This document shows positions 1 to 4,759 of a stretch of 20,757 nt of DNA, one piece after another. This DNA comes from a virus, in IMG/VR virus record IMGVR_UViG_3300017776_000271, positions 1 to 20,757 of that record; one strand, 5' to 3'. The position numbers and the translations under genes were made by a program. Each line of letters opens with the position of its first letter. Position 1 is the stretch's first letter. The notes below the pieces were generated by a model. It saw only the letters and a list, made by a program, of their open reading frames with translations, was not told where the DNA came from and searched no databases.

Positions 1-170
1 TCCCATGATACTCCTTCTTTCAAATCTTCAATATGGTTAGAATTAAACCTATAATCTCTTCCATATCTTACGCACTTAATAATACCCTCATTTACTCTCT
101 TATACAAGGTTGGGCGTGAAATATTTAATTCTTGGCATACTTGGGTTGCTGTCATTAATGCTCTATTCAT
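1..170 (-). CDS. Excisionase/AlpA-like HTH protein (partial, cut by window edge)
   Basis: The first 56 residues are visible and the gene runs off the left edge. Residues 6-50 read TATQVCQELNISRPTLYKRV followed by a short wing with VRYGRDYRFN, the usual layout of HTH_17 (MerR/excisionase-type) DNA-binding domains: a helix-turn-helix, then a beta wing that places Arg and Tyr on DNA. Proteins of this family act as phage excisionases, AlpA-type activators or small repressors. The ATG at 170 follows AAAGGAATTTAT, a good ribosome-binding site, and lies 8 bp inside the end of the upstream gene, so it is the last visible gene of the leftward operon. Whether it is a true Xis depends on an integrase lying beyond the edge, which cannot be seen. 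The family call is fairly safe; the excision role is inference. Confidence 0.7.
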   Translation of the reverse strand, partial: MNRALMTATQVCQELNISRPTLYKRVNEGIIKCVRYGRDYRFNSNHIEDLKEGVSW

Positions 171-423
171 ATAAATTCCTTTGATTTATGTCCTCTGTTA
201 ATGGTTTCCAGGTAATATTAACTAATTGGTATGTTCCTTTAAATTGTGATTGTATAGGCTGTCCTGATGGCTTTAAATGGCTTAATTCATCTGTATTTAA
301 TTCCATTGACTTGCCTTTATGAATTATTTTCAAGCCACCTTGTCTAATAGCAGATCGTATTTCATAATCTCTTACAGACACATACTTGCCTTGCCACAAT
401 TTTTTAACTGGTTTTGTTTTCAT
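163..423 (-). CDS. Unknown small phage protein, 86 aa
   Basis: An 86-residue basic protein (N-terminus MKTKPVKKLWQGKYVSVRDY) with no domain I recognise. It has no signal peptide, membrane segment or cysteine pair. The middle is rich in Lys and Gln with short beta-like stretches (KGTYQLVNITW), so a small mixed alpha/beta fold is possible. It overlaps the preceding gene by 20 bp and the following HTH gene by 8 bp, so it is translationally coupled inside the leftward early operon. Its position next to the excisionase-like gene and downstream of nuclease genes suggests an early regulatory or DNA-handling role, but nothing in the sequence fixes one. Confidence 0.6.
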   Translation of the reverse strand: MKTKPVKKLWQGKYVSVRDYEIRSAIRQGGLKIIHKGKSMELNTDELSHLKPSGQPIQSQFKGTYQLVNITWKPLTEDINQRNLYE

Positions 424-703
424 TTTCTACCTTAAATTCATTTCCTTCTAATTCTGGTTTATCTTTGTTAAACCATTCTGTTACAGGGCCAAATTCAGTA
501 TCAGAGTCATACAAAAGACGAACTATTTTTTCATAACTCGTTTTACTAAATACTTCTTCTGTTGCTTTTTCTAAAGTTTCAGCACTATACGTTCTGCAAA
601 TAATTATATCTTCTTTGACTTTGCTCGTAACAACATTGCCATAATATGTTTGCGATATTTGTTCTGCTAATGCTTGACTAATTCTTTGCGTATAAATTTT
701 CAT
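404..703 (-). CDS. Unknown small phage protein, 99 aa
   Basis: A 99-residue protein beginning MKIYTQRISQALAEQI, with a charged, mostly helical first half and an acidic C-terminal tail (NKDKPELEGNEFKVENENK). No catalytic motif, zinc site or membrane helix is visible. The ATG lies 26 bp inside the end of the HNH nuclease gene, and its own end overlaps the next gene by 20 bp, which is typical of coupled early phage genes. The gene is believable because of its length, packing and amino-acid composition. The function is unknown. Confidence 0.6.
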   Translation of the reverse strand: MKIYTQRISQALAEQISQTYYGNVVTSKVKEDIIICRTYSAETLEKATEEVFSKTSYEKIVRLLYDSDTEFGPVTEWFNKDKPELEGNEFKVENENKTS

Positions 704-983
704 ATTCTATCCAATAATACTTCGCTATTTCGTGTGGGTTTTGATTTTTCATTTTCCAATACTTCTTCTCTCCAACTCGGTGCAGTTCGAAAAGGTGGCA
801 CTTTTGACATAAAGGTATCAAATTCGATTGGTCTTTTACTTTCTGTCCCATGCCCCTCTTGTTTATGTATTTCTCTTGTAAGGTTATGTGATGTGCTTGT
901 GAACGAGGTGGGGATTGACACATGCAGCACTCTTGACTTCGAATGTAGTTGCGATATTTCTCTATCTTTCTTGATTGTTTCAT
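678..983 (-). CDS. HNH endonuclease of the Ref/DUF968 type
   Basis: A 101-residue protein with the signature of Ref/DUF968-like HNH nucleases: RKIEKYRNYIRSQECCMC at residues 5-22, HHI at 31-33, then PLCQKCHLFELHR at 57-69. The pairs Cys19/Cys22 and Cys59/Cys62 should hold a structural zinc. His31, His32 and His63 are the likely beta-beta-alpha-metal catalytic residues. Relatives include phage P1 Ref (a RecA-dependent nuclease) and DUF968 proteins of lambdoid phages, which act in phage recombination. I chose the ATG at 983 because AAAAAGGA lies 6 nt upstream; a TTG at 986 is the only other start. It sits in one operon with a PD-(D/E)XK nuclease and a probable OB-fold protein, consistent with a recombination module. 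A longer open frame (700-1080) covers the whole gene in another frame. Confidence 0.82.
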   Translation of the reverse strand: MKQSRKIEKYRNYIRSQECCMCQSPPRSQAHHITLQEKYINKRGMGQKVKDQSNLIPLCQKCHLFELHRVGEKKYWKMKNQNPHEIAKYYWIEYENLYAKN

Positions 984-1080
984 CAATATCCTTTTTCATA
1001 CTTGGCCACGAATACTTCATTTCTTTACAAATATTGTAAAGGTGCATAGACAACTCTTCATCGTCCATTACGCATTTCAT
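700..1080 (-). CDS. Possible small gene whose 3' part is overprinted by the HNH gene (doubtful)
   Basis: This open frame could encode 126 residues, but only the first 35-40 (MDDEELSMHLYNICKEMKYS and the next stretch, ending about KKDIDETIKK) look like ordinary protein. Beyond that the sequence becomes rich in Ser, Thr and Pro without pattern, which is what a shifted reading of the HNH gene would give. It starts 23 bp inside the end of the OB-fold-like gene, so a ribosome could enter by coupling; ATGs at 1080 and 1068 are both possible. The likely reading is a short gene of about 35-40 codons that lost its stop and now runs through the HNH gene. A remnant N-terminal domain of the HNH protein separated by a frameshift is also possible. 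Confidence 0.3.
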   Translation of the reverse strand: MKCVMDDEELSMHLYNICKEMKYSWPSMKKDIDETIKKDREISQLHSKSRVLHVSIPTSFTSTSHNLTREIHKQEGHGTESKRPIEFDTFMSKVPPFRTAPSWREEVLENEKSKPTRNSEVLLDRI

Positions 1081-1522
1081 TGATCACAGCACTAATAGCT
1101 ATGGCTCTTTTGTTTTCTTGGTCTAAATCTTTTAAGTTATTAATTTCATCAATCGCTAACATTGCTTGGGAAATTTCTAAAAGATAATCTTTATATTTGT
1201 TTTCTGATACAGTTCTTACTTCATCAACTCTGTTTTCTACATTAGCGCCATGATCAAAACTTGTATCTTCTTGGGAACCATGTCCACCTTGTATTGTGCA
1301 TTGTGTAATAGTTGTTCCATAATCAGTTTTTTCAAACTTAAATTCTACCTTATCGCCAACTTGAAAAACATTTAAACCTAACGTAGCTCCAAAAGTTCCA
1401 TCATATCCTTTAATTGGATATTTAAAACTAGGGTTATCACAATCTATAATAAGACCATGTTTACCTTTTCCTGTTTGGTATTTTTCTTTAACTGTACCTG
1501 TTAAGGGTGCGTAATCATTCAT
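1058..1522 (-). CDS. Probable OB-fold (ssDNA-binding-like) early protein, 154 aa
   Basis: A 154-residue protein in two parts. Residues 5-76 have the rhythm of a small beta-barrel: TGTVKEKYQTGKGKHGLIID, a glycine-rich loop, then VFQVGDKVEFKFEKTDYGT. That resembles OB folds such as cold-shock or ssDNA-binding proteins, in which GxV..GDxVxF strands pack into a barrel. After a linker rich in Gly, His and Asp (about 79-100), residues 105-154 are helical and charged. It overlaps the exonuclease gene by 4 bp, and such pairs (exonuclease plus ssDNA-binding or annealing protein) are common in phage recombination modules. The OB-fold assignment rests on pattern only, so a single-strand-binding role is inference. 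Confidence 0.5.
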   Translation of the reverse strand: MNDYAPLTGTVKEKYQTGKGKHGLIIDCDNPSFKYPIKGYDGTFGATLGLNVFQVGDKVEFKFEKTDYGTTITQCTIQGGHGSQEDTSFDHGANVENRVDEVRTVSENKYKDYLLEISQAMLAIDEINNLKDLDQENKRAIAISAVINEMRNGR

Positions 1523-2163
1523 TCTGTCTCCTTAAATATTTTTTCTATTTCAAATTTATTACTCCACGCTTGGCGAAACAATTTGAATTGTTTAAATCCT
1601 AACTTTAAATCTTTTTCCGTGTAAAATTTAAAATCAACATCATCATTAGTCTTCGGAAGTCTTACAATTGCAGAGTGTAATACTCGTTCATGTAAATTTT
1701 CTTCAATGAGATTTTTATATGCTCCCATTTGAATTATTGTATCTGGGTAAATTCTTTTTCCAGTTTTAAAATCTATTAGCCAACATTTACCATTTGTTTT
1801 CTGACGTACATATAGATCTGGGCAACCTCCATACTCATACTTTTCAGAAACCATTTGTTTTTCTGTCCAAACAACTTCAAAATCGTTTTTCTCCCACCAT
1901 TCTTTAAATTTATTAAATGCACGTAAAACAATTTCATCTTTAGGTAGTTCATAAAGTTTTCCTAAAATGTGACATTCAGCTAGATCATGTATGTTTGTGC
2001 CACGTTCAGCAGCTTTATCTCTTGTTTTACGATAATCTCTACCTGCTTTACCTTCTTGCCAAGCCCAATGAACCAAACCACCACTATCTTTAAATGCACC
2101 CATAATAGTTGTAGTGCCAGGAACAGCTTGACCATTTTGTAATTTATAATCTCCTGTTGGCAT
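1519..2163 (-). CDS. PD-(D/E)XK exonuclease, RecB/Cas4-like
   Basis: A 214-residue protein with the motifs of the Cas4/RecB-type PD-(D/E)XK nucleases in order. RGTNIHDLAE at about 54-63 contains the conserved His of motif I. EKYEYGGCPDLYV follows, with Asp116 as metal ligand. WLIDFKTGK has Asp131 and Lys133 as the D-x-K pair, and QMGAYK at 145-150 is the Gln-x-x-x-Tyr motif. It most likely degrades or processes DNA ends for phage recombination or replication. The length suits a stand-alone phage enzyme. I see no 4Fe-4S cysteine cluster of the Cas4 type; only single cysteines are present. The ATG overlaps the previous stop as TAATG, and the next gene starts 4 bp inside its end. The family call is strong; the exact substrate is not visible. 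Confidence 0.85.
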   Translation of the reverse strand: MPTGDYKLQNGQAVPGTTTIMGAFKDSGGLVHWAWQEGKAGRDYRKTRDKAAERGTNIHDLAECHILGKLYELPKDEIVLRAFNKFKEWWEKNDFEVVWTEKQMVSEKYEYGGCPDLYVRQKTNGKCWLIDFKTGKRIYPDTIIQMGAYKNLIEENLHERVLHSAIVRLPKTNDDVDFKFYTEKDLKLGFKQFKLFRQAWSNKFEIEKIFKETE

Positions 2164-2339
2164 TATTCGCCTTTTAACTTTTTCATTAACTTGTTAACTT
2201 TTTTATCAGGATTATTTTTAACTAATTCTTCTAATTGTCTGTATCGTTCTCTTAATTCTGAAATTTCATTTTTTAATTCTTTATACATTTGTTTATTCAG
2301 TTGTTCGTCTTTGTTACTGCCAATGTTAATCAGTTTCAT
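2163..2339 (-). CDS. Small coiled-coil protein, 58 aa
   Basis: A 58-residue protein (MKLINIGSNKDEQLNKQMYK then ELKNEISELRERYRQLEELV). Residues 12-43 are a continuous heptad-like helix with Leu/Ile/Tyr at core positions, and the C-terminus is lysine-rich (KKVNKLMKKLKGE). It has no catalytic motif. The start follows AAGGA at a normal distance and lies 14 bp inside the previous gene. Its stop overlaps the exonuclease start in TAATG, so the two are translated as a coupled pair. That pairing makes an accessory or partner role for the nuclease possible, though this is inference. Confidence 0.6.
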   Translation of the reverse strand: MKLINIGSNKDEQLNKQMYKELKNEISELRERYRQLEELVKNNPDKKVNKLMKKLKGE

Positions 2340-2538
2340 TTTTTTCCTTATCTTTTAAAAATAAACGTAGAGGAACTTGTTCCCCTTCCCAACGCAGCAT
2401 TTTTTCTTCATCAATGTATTCTTGCATTTGGTGGTCAATGTATCGTTCATAATATTCATGGTCTTCTTCTGTGTTCAAAATTGTGGATTTCGTCTGTGTT
2501 GGAAAGAGCCAACGCAATATATTTTTCACTACCGACAT
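2326..2538 (-). CDS. Unknown acidic early protein, 70 aa
   Basis: A 70-residue protein with a short hydrophobic start (MSVVKNILRWLFPTQTK) and an acidic middle (EEDHEYYERYIDHQMQEYID). The N-terminal 12 residues could form an amphipathic helix but are too short to cross a membrane. AAAAGG about 8 nt upstream of the ATG gives a fair ribosome-binding site. It is the first or second gene of the leftward operon, and an alternative 56-residue frame overlaps its first 83 bp. I do not recognise the family. Its early position and small size suit a host-takeover or control protein, but that is only position-based. Confidence 0.55.
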   Translation of the reverse strand: MSVVKNILRWLFPTQTKSTILNTEEDHEYYERYIDHQMQEYIDEEKMLRWEGEQVPLRLFLKDKEKNETD

Positions 2539-2626
2539 CTTCTAACCTTTTCTTTTTTCGAAATAGGAAGCGAAGAAACAAACAAAGGAAAACTCCACTT
2601 CCTATTAATAAAACTGTCTTAAACAT
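2456..2626 (-). CDS. Possible one-pass membrane peptide, 56 aa, overlapping the next gene out of frame
   Basis: The frame from ATG 2626 to TGA 2456 encodes 56 residues: a hydrophobic segment at about 3-22 (TVLLIGSGVFLCLFLRFLF), a basic cluster RKKKR at 23-27, then a hydrophilic tail. The positive-inside rule would place the N-terminus outside and the tail in the cytoplasm. GCAGAGGT just upstream can serve as ribosome-binding site. It overlaps the 70-residue gene by 83 bp in another frame. That makes it either a real nested membrane peptide (superinfection-exclusion and lysis-control peptides have this shape) or a chance frame in AT-rich DNA. The clear membrane segment plus basic flank favours a real gene modestly. 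Confidence 0.4.
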   Translation of the reverse strand: MFKTVLLIGSGVFLCLFLRFLFRKKKRLEDVGSEKYIALALSNTDEIHNFEHRRRP

Positions 2627-2658
2627 GTGACCTCTGCCTTTTTTTTATAGGAGAAAAT

Positions 2659-2691
2659 ATGACATCAAAGGGGGCCAATAGGCCCCCATAG
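2659..2691 (+). other. Ten-codon leader-like ORF that forms a strong hairpin
   Basis: TATAGGAG lies 5 nt upstream of an ATG that opens a ten-codon frame (MTSKGANRPP, then TAG). The initiation context is among the best in the region, yet the frame is tiny and its last codons form the GGGGGCC/GGCCCCC stem. It could be a leader peptide or chance. No plus-strand promoter for it was identified. Confidence 0.2.
2670..2687. terminator. G+C-rich hairpin in the divergent control region (attenuator or terminator candidate)
   Basis: Perfect 7-bp stem GGGGGCC/GGCCCCC with an AATA loop, in otherwise very AT-rich DNA. On the plus strand it is followed by ATAGTTTTT, on the minus strand by TTTGATG, so the U-tract is weak in both directions. 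It lies between the proposed leftward promoter (2780-2807) and the first leftward gene (2626), where it would sit in the mRNA leader and could act as an attenuator. A second stem of the same bases follows the capsid gene. Confidence 0.5.
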
Positions 2692-2779
2692 TTTTTAGAA
2701 GTCCTTGTTGAAGACAACATGAACTTAATTTGCGTATTTTTTTTGTTAGTTTTTATACAAATTTTGTTCATAATTTTAC

Positions 2780-2807
2780 TTTGTAAAGATTTTTATATGT
2801 TTGTCAA
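2780..2807 (-). promoter_or_regulatory. Leftward early promoter candidate
   Basis: On the minus strand, TTGACA (2807-2802, a perfect -35) is followed after 16 bp by TACAAA (2785-2780, 4/6 match to TATAAT). Transcription would start near 2773 and read the early/recombination operon. The -10 box overlaps the octamer TTGTAAAG at 2781-2788, so a protein bound there would block the promoter. Confidence 0.5.
2781..2788 (+). promoter_or_regulatory. Operator candidate 1 (TTGTAAAG)
   Basis: TTGTAAAG, with TTTAC 2775-2779 making a short dyad TTTAC-TTT-GTAAA. It lies over the -10 of the leftward promoter candidate and exactly 40 bp from the second copy, close to four helical turns, so both copies would face the same side of the DNA. 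Confidence 0.45.
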
Positions 2808-2820
2808 ATATTAGTTGCAA

Positions 2821-2846
2821 TTGTAAAGTTTTACATTTATTTACAA
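2821..2846 (+). promoter_or_regulatory. Operator candidate 2, dyads around TTGTAAAG upstream of the repressor gene
   Basis: TTGTAAAG at 2821-2828 is part of a perfect dyad TGTAAA-GT-TTTACA (2822-2835). A further TTTACAA at 2840-2846 is the complement of TTGTAAA. The cluster lies 46-71 bp upstream of the repressor start, where the gene's own promoter must lie, so it is suited to autoregulation. A -35-like TTGCAA is at 2815-2820, but I cannot pick one -10 with confidence in this AT-rich stretch. Confidence 0.5.
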
Positions 2847-2891
2847 TAATTAATAAATATTGATAAAAAATTATAAAAAGGTTAAAAAATT

Positions 2892-3617
2892 ATGCAAATG
2901 AAACTTTTAGATCAAAAAAAATATTTAACTAGATTAAATAGTTTAGTTAAAGAAAAAGGACATCACCCATCTGGAAGAACATTATCTGTAATTACTGCTG
3001 ATGAACCTATGGGTTATGGTTCAATGTCTCATCAAACTATTGCATCAATTTTAAAAGGTTCCGATGTAAAGTTTTCACAGCTTCAAGAATTAGCTAGAGT
3101 TTTAGAAGTTAAAATAAATCAAATTATCAGTGATAATATTGTCAAAGCAGAAATTATTGAAAAGTTTGATTATACAAAATCTCATTTTGTGCCTAGAAAT
3201 TATGATGAACCAATAGAAGTTATTTATTTTTTAAATAATGCGTATTTAAAACCAACACAAAAAGCATTTTTTTGGGGTGAATATGAGGGTAATCACATTC
3301 CTGCATTTTCTCTTATAGATTTTGATCATAAAAATTGGATTAATGATAAAGAATTAAAAGAAAGATTAATTAATGTTGATGTATTTCTTCAAAGAAAAGC
3401 AAATAATATGTTTTATTATGGTCAAGTTTTAGAATTTAACAAAGATGGCACTTGCGTTTTTCAATGGTGGCAAAGTAAACAACAAAGCAAAATAGATGGT
3501 AAATGGAGTGATATTACAACTTTGACAAAAGATTGTGAATTTACAGCTATTTATCCACGAATAACTACAGCTACCCTATTTGACGAAGATTATAAAATCG
3601 AACAAATCTCCATATAG
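2892..3617 (+). CDS. Phage repressor-like protein with N-terminal HTH, 241 aa
   Basis: A 241-residue protein. Residues about 46-80 (SHQTIASILKGSDVKFSQLQ, then ELARVLEVKINQII) match the second half of a XRE/Cro-type helix-turn-helix, including the usual ELARVLEV helix after the recognition helix. The long C-terminal part (about 95-241) is aromatic and beta-like (FFWGEYEGNHIPAFSLIDFD, FQWWQSKQQ). I see no Ser-Lys dyad or Ala-Gly cleavage site of LexA/CI (S24) repressors, so it may not be inactivated by RecA-driven self-cleavage. It stands alone on the plus strand between divergent and downstream operons, with matching octamers on both sides, the typical place of a lysogeny or early-gene repressor. 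ATG 2892 follows AAAAAGG at 10 nt; ATG 2898 is an alternative. Role by context, HTH by motif. Confidence 0.65.
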   Translation: MQMKLLDQKKYLTRLNSLVKEKGHHPSGRTLSVITADEPMGYGSMSHQTIASILKGSDVKFSQLQELARVLEVKINQIISDNIVKAEIIEKFDYTKSHFVPRNYDEPIEVIYFLNNAYLKPTQKAFFWGEYEGNHIPAFSLIDFDHKNWINDKELKERLINVDVFLQRKANNMFYYGQVLEFNKDGTCVFQWWQSKQQSKIDGKWSDITTLTKDCEFTAIYPRITTATLFDEDYKIEQISI

Positions 3618-3625
3618 CTTTACAA
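3618..3625 (-). promoter_or_regulatory. Operator candidate 3 (CTTTACAA, complement of TTGTAAAG)
   Basis: An exact reverse complement of the octamer found twice upstream of the repressor gene. It lies directly after the repressor stop codon and 12 bp upstream of the -35 box of the rightward promoter candidate, where a bound repressor could control the replication operon. Confidence 0.45.
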
Positions 3626-3637
3626 TGTCATAATATC

Positions 3638-3665
3638 TTGACAAAATTTTATAAATCAATATTTT
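3638..3665 (+). promoter_or_regulatory. Rightward early promoter candidate
   Basis: A perfect -35 TTGACA (3638-3643), a 16-bp spacer and TATTTT (3660-3665, 4/6 match to TATAAT). It would start a leader of about 100 nt that contains AGAGC/GCTCT and the larger G/C hairpin before the LexA-like gene. The 16-bp spacing is the same as in the leftward candidate. Confidence 0.45.
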
Positions 3666-3734
3666 TTGTATTAGAGCAATAAGGCTCTTCCAAATTAAGT
3701 AGGTCAAACTTTTTTTGGTGCTTCTTCGGAATGA

Positions 3735-3760
3735 GGGGGGTTTTAATAATTGTACCCCCC
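3735..3760 (+). promoter_or_regulatory. Hairpin in the leader of the LexA-like gene
   Basis: GGGGGGT (3735-3741) pairs perfectly with ACCCCCC (3754-3760) around a 12-nt AT-rich loop. The stem ends 10 nt before the ATG at 3771, and no Shine-Dalgarno sequence is visible in the gap. It may control translation start or act as an attenuator; no U-run follows, so it is a poor terminator. Confidence 0.45.
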
Positions 3761-3770
3761 TTAATAAAAT

Positions 3771-3995
3771 ATGAAACCAATACCATTAACACCTGTTCAA
3801 CTTCATATGTATAAAGAAATATATCGTAGGTATAATGAAAATAAAATATCTCCAACAGTAAGAGAGTTACAAGATTTTTTAAATTACAATTCAACTGGTT
3901 CTATTTGGAACATGTTAAGAGTTTTAAAATTTAAAGGGTATTTACAAATTACTGATTACAAAGCTAGAGCTTACGTTCCTTTGGTGGACCTATGA
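3771..3995 (+). CDS. Stand-alone LexA-type winged-helix DNA-binding protein, 74 aa
   Basis: Residues 7-68 follow the LexA N-terminal DNA-binding domain closely: LTPVQLHMYKEIYRRY, then NKISPTVRELQDFLNYNSTG with the PTVREL recognition pattern, a third helix (SIWNMLRVLKFKGYLQ) and a wing ending KARAYVPL. In LexA this domain binds operator DNA, and an S24 autoprotease domain would follow; here the protein ends at 74 residues. It is therefore either a constitutive small regulator or a competitor for host LexA boxes. It is the first gene of the rightward operon, and its stop overlaps the replication gene start (ATGA). The start has no ribosome-binding site and sits 10 nt after a hairpin. Domain call strong, biological target unknown. 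Confidence 0.8.
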   Translation: MKPIPLTPVQLHMYKEIYRRYNENKISPTVRELQDFLNYNSTGSIWNMLRVLKFKGYLQITDYKARAYVPLVDL

Positions 3996-4759
3996 CAGAA
4001 AAAATTTTTTCTATGCCTGTAAGGGTAAATGATTTTGTTGCTAATACAGTACATTTAAAAAATGAAGATCTTGGTATTTATTGGCGATTACTTTTATTTG
4101 CTTGGGAAAATAAAGCGCAGCTCACAAGAGACATGGAAGAGGTTTATGAAATATGCAAAGCATATGACAGAGAGACACAAAAAAAAGTTGATAAAATATT
4201 AATTAAATTTTTTTCATACAACGAAATATCAAATTGTTTTGAGCAAAAGGCCCAAGTTGAGGAGTGGTTAAGAGTAAGTAAAAATCATTTTGTTAAATCA
4301 GAAAATGGTAAACTAGGAGGGAGACCTAAAGCTAATGGAAAGCTAAACGAAAGCAAAGACAAAGCACTTATACTTACACCTATACTTAATAAAAATAAAT
4401 ATAGTGACGAATTTGAAAAGGTATGGAAAGAATTAACTGTAAGAGTAGGAAGTAAAAAGAAAGCATTTGTTTCATACAATAAATTAAATGAAGACGATAA
4501 AACTAGAGTAGTTGAAAACTATAATTTTTTATTATCAACTGTTAATGACCCTAAATTTTACCCTCACTTTTCCTCCTGGTTAAATGGAGATAGAATTGAC
4601 GAAGACATACAGCTTGGGGAACAGCAAATCAGAAGTTTAAACGACTTAGGTAAAGATCACAAATACAATGGGTTTATAGATGGCAAACATCAATTTATTT
4701 ATGACATGGGTTTTGCAAAAGATCTTGTTTGCTACGATAAAAAAGGGAAAAAAATTTGA
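3992..4759 (+). CDS. Phage replication protein with DUF1376 (YdaU-like) domain
   Basis: A 255-residue protein whose first about 95 residues fit DUF1376: a start like MPVRVNDFVANTVHLKNEDL, followed by GIYWRLLLFAWEN, the usual spacing of the aromatic and Leu-rich helices. A basic, glycine-rich linker GKLGGRPK at 106-113 is typical of this family. The C-terminal part (about 135-215) holds a second helical domain (EFEKVWKELTVRVGSKKKAF, PHFSSWLNGDRI), as seen in the C-terminal domains of phage O-like replication proteins. DUF1376 proteins are found in phage replication modules, where they are thought to act at initiation. It overlaps both neighbours by 4 bp. No helicase gene is seen next to it in this window. 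Confidence 0.75.
   Translation: MTEKIFSMPVRVNDFVANTVHLKNEDLGIYWRLLLFAWENKAQLTRDMEEVYEICKAYDRETQKKVDKILIKFFSYNEISNCFEQKAQVEEWLRVSKNHFVKSENGKLGGRPKANGKLNESKDKALILTPILNKNKYSDEFEKVWKELTVRVGSKKKAFVSYNKLNEDDKTRVVENYNFLLSTVNDPKFYPHFSSWLNGDRIDEDIQLGEQQIRSLNDLGKDHKYNGFIDGKHQFIYDMGFAKDLVCYDKKGKKI

Noticed and set aside
674-1039. 121-codon plus-strand open frame across the HNH gene
   Set aside because: Ser/Leu/Phe-rich shadow of the minus-strand HNH gene; wrong strand for the operon.
1519-2163. PD-(D/E)XK protein as a Cas4 of a phage CRISPR system
   Set aside because: No iron-sulphur cysteine cluster, no cas1/cas2 and no array; stand-alone RecB-like phage exonuclease fits better.
2289-2630. Plus-strand open frames (113 and 81 codons) opposite the first leftward genes
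   Set aside because: Phe-rich shadows of minus-strand genes; no neighbour on the same strand.
2706-2719. TGTTG-AAGA-CAACA hairpin resembling a lambda boxB site
   Set aside because: It has a tetraloop, not the GAAGA-type pentaloop with proper closing pair, and no boxA or N-like protein was seen.
2719-2814. 31-codon hydrophobic plus-strand frame (MNLICVFFLLVFIQILF...) in the control region
   Set aside because: It arises from T-runs in AT-rich regulatory DNA, has no ribosome-binding site and crosses promoter and operator candidates.
2892-3617. Repressor as a LexA/CI-type self-cleaving protein
   Set aside because: No Ala-Gly cleavage site and no Ser/Lys catalytic pair in the expected spacing in the C-terminal part.
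3731-3814. 27-codon frame MRGVLIIVPPLIKYETN... overlapping the hairpin and the start of the LexA-like gene
   Set aside because: No ribosome-binding site; most of it overlaps the real gene out of frame. Could only be a leader peptide, without support.
3649-3894. 81-codon minus-strand open frame opposite the LexA-like gene
   Set aside because: Composition of a shadow (Leu/Tyr/Thr runs) and it lies opposite a gene with a clear domain.
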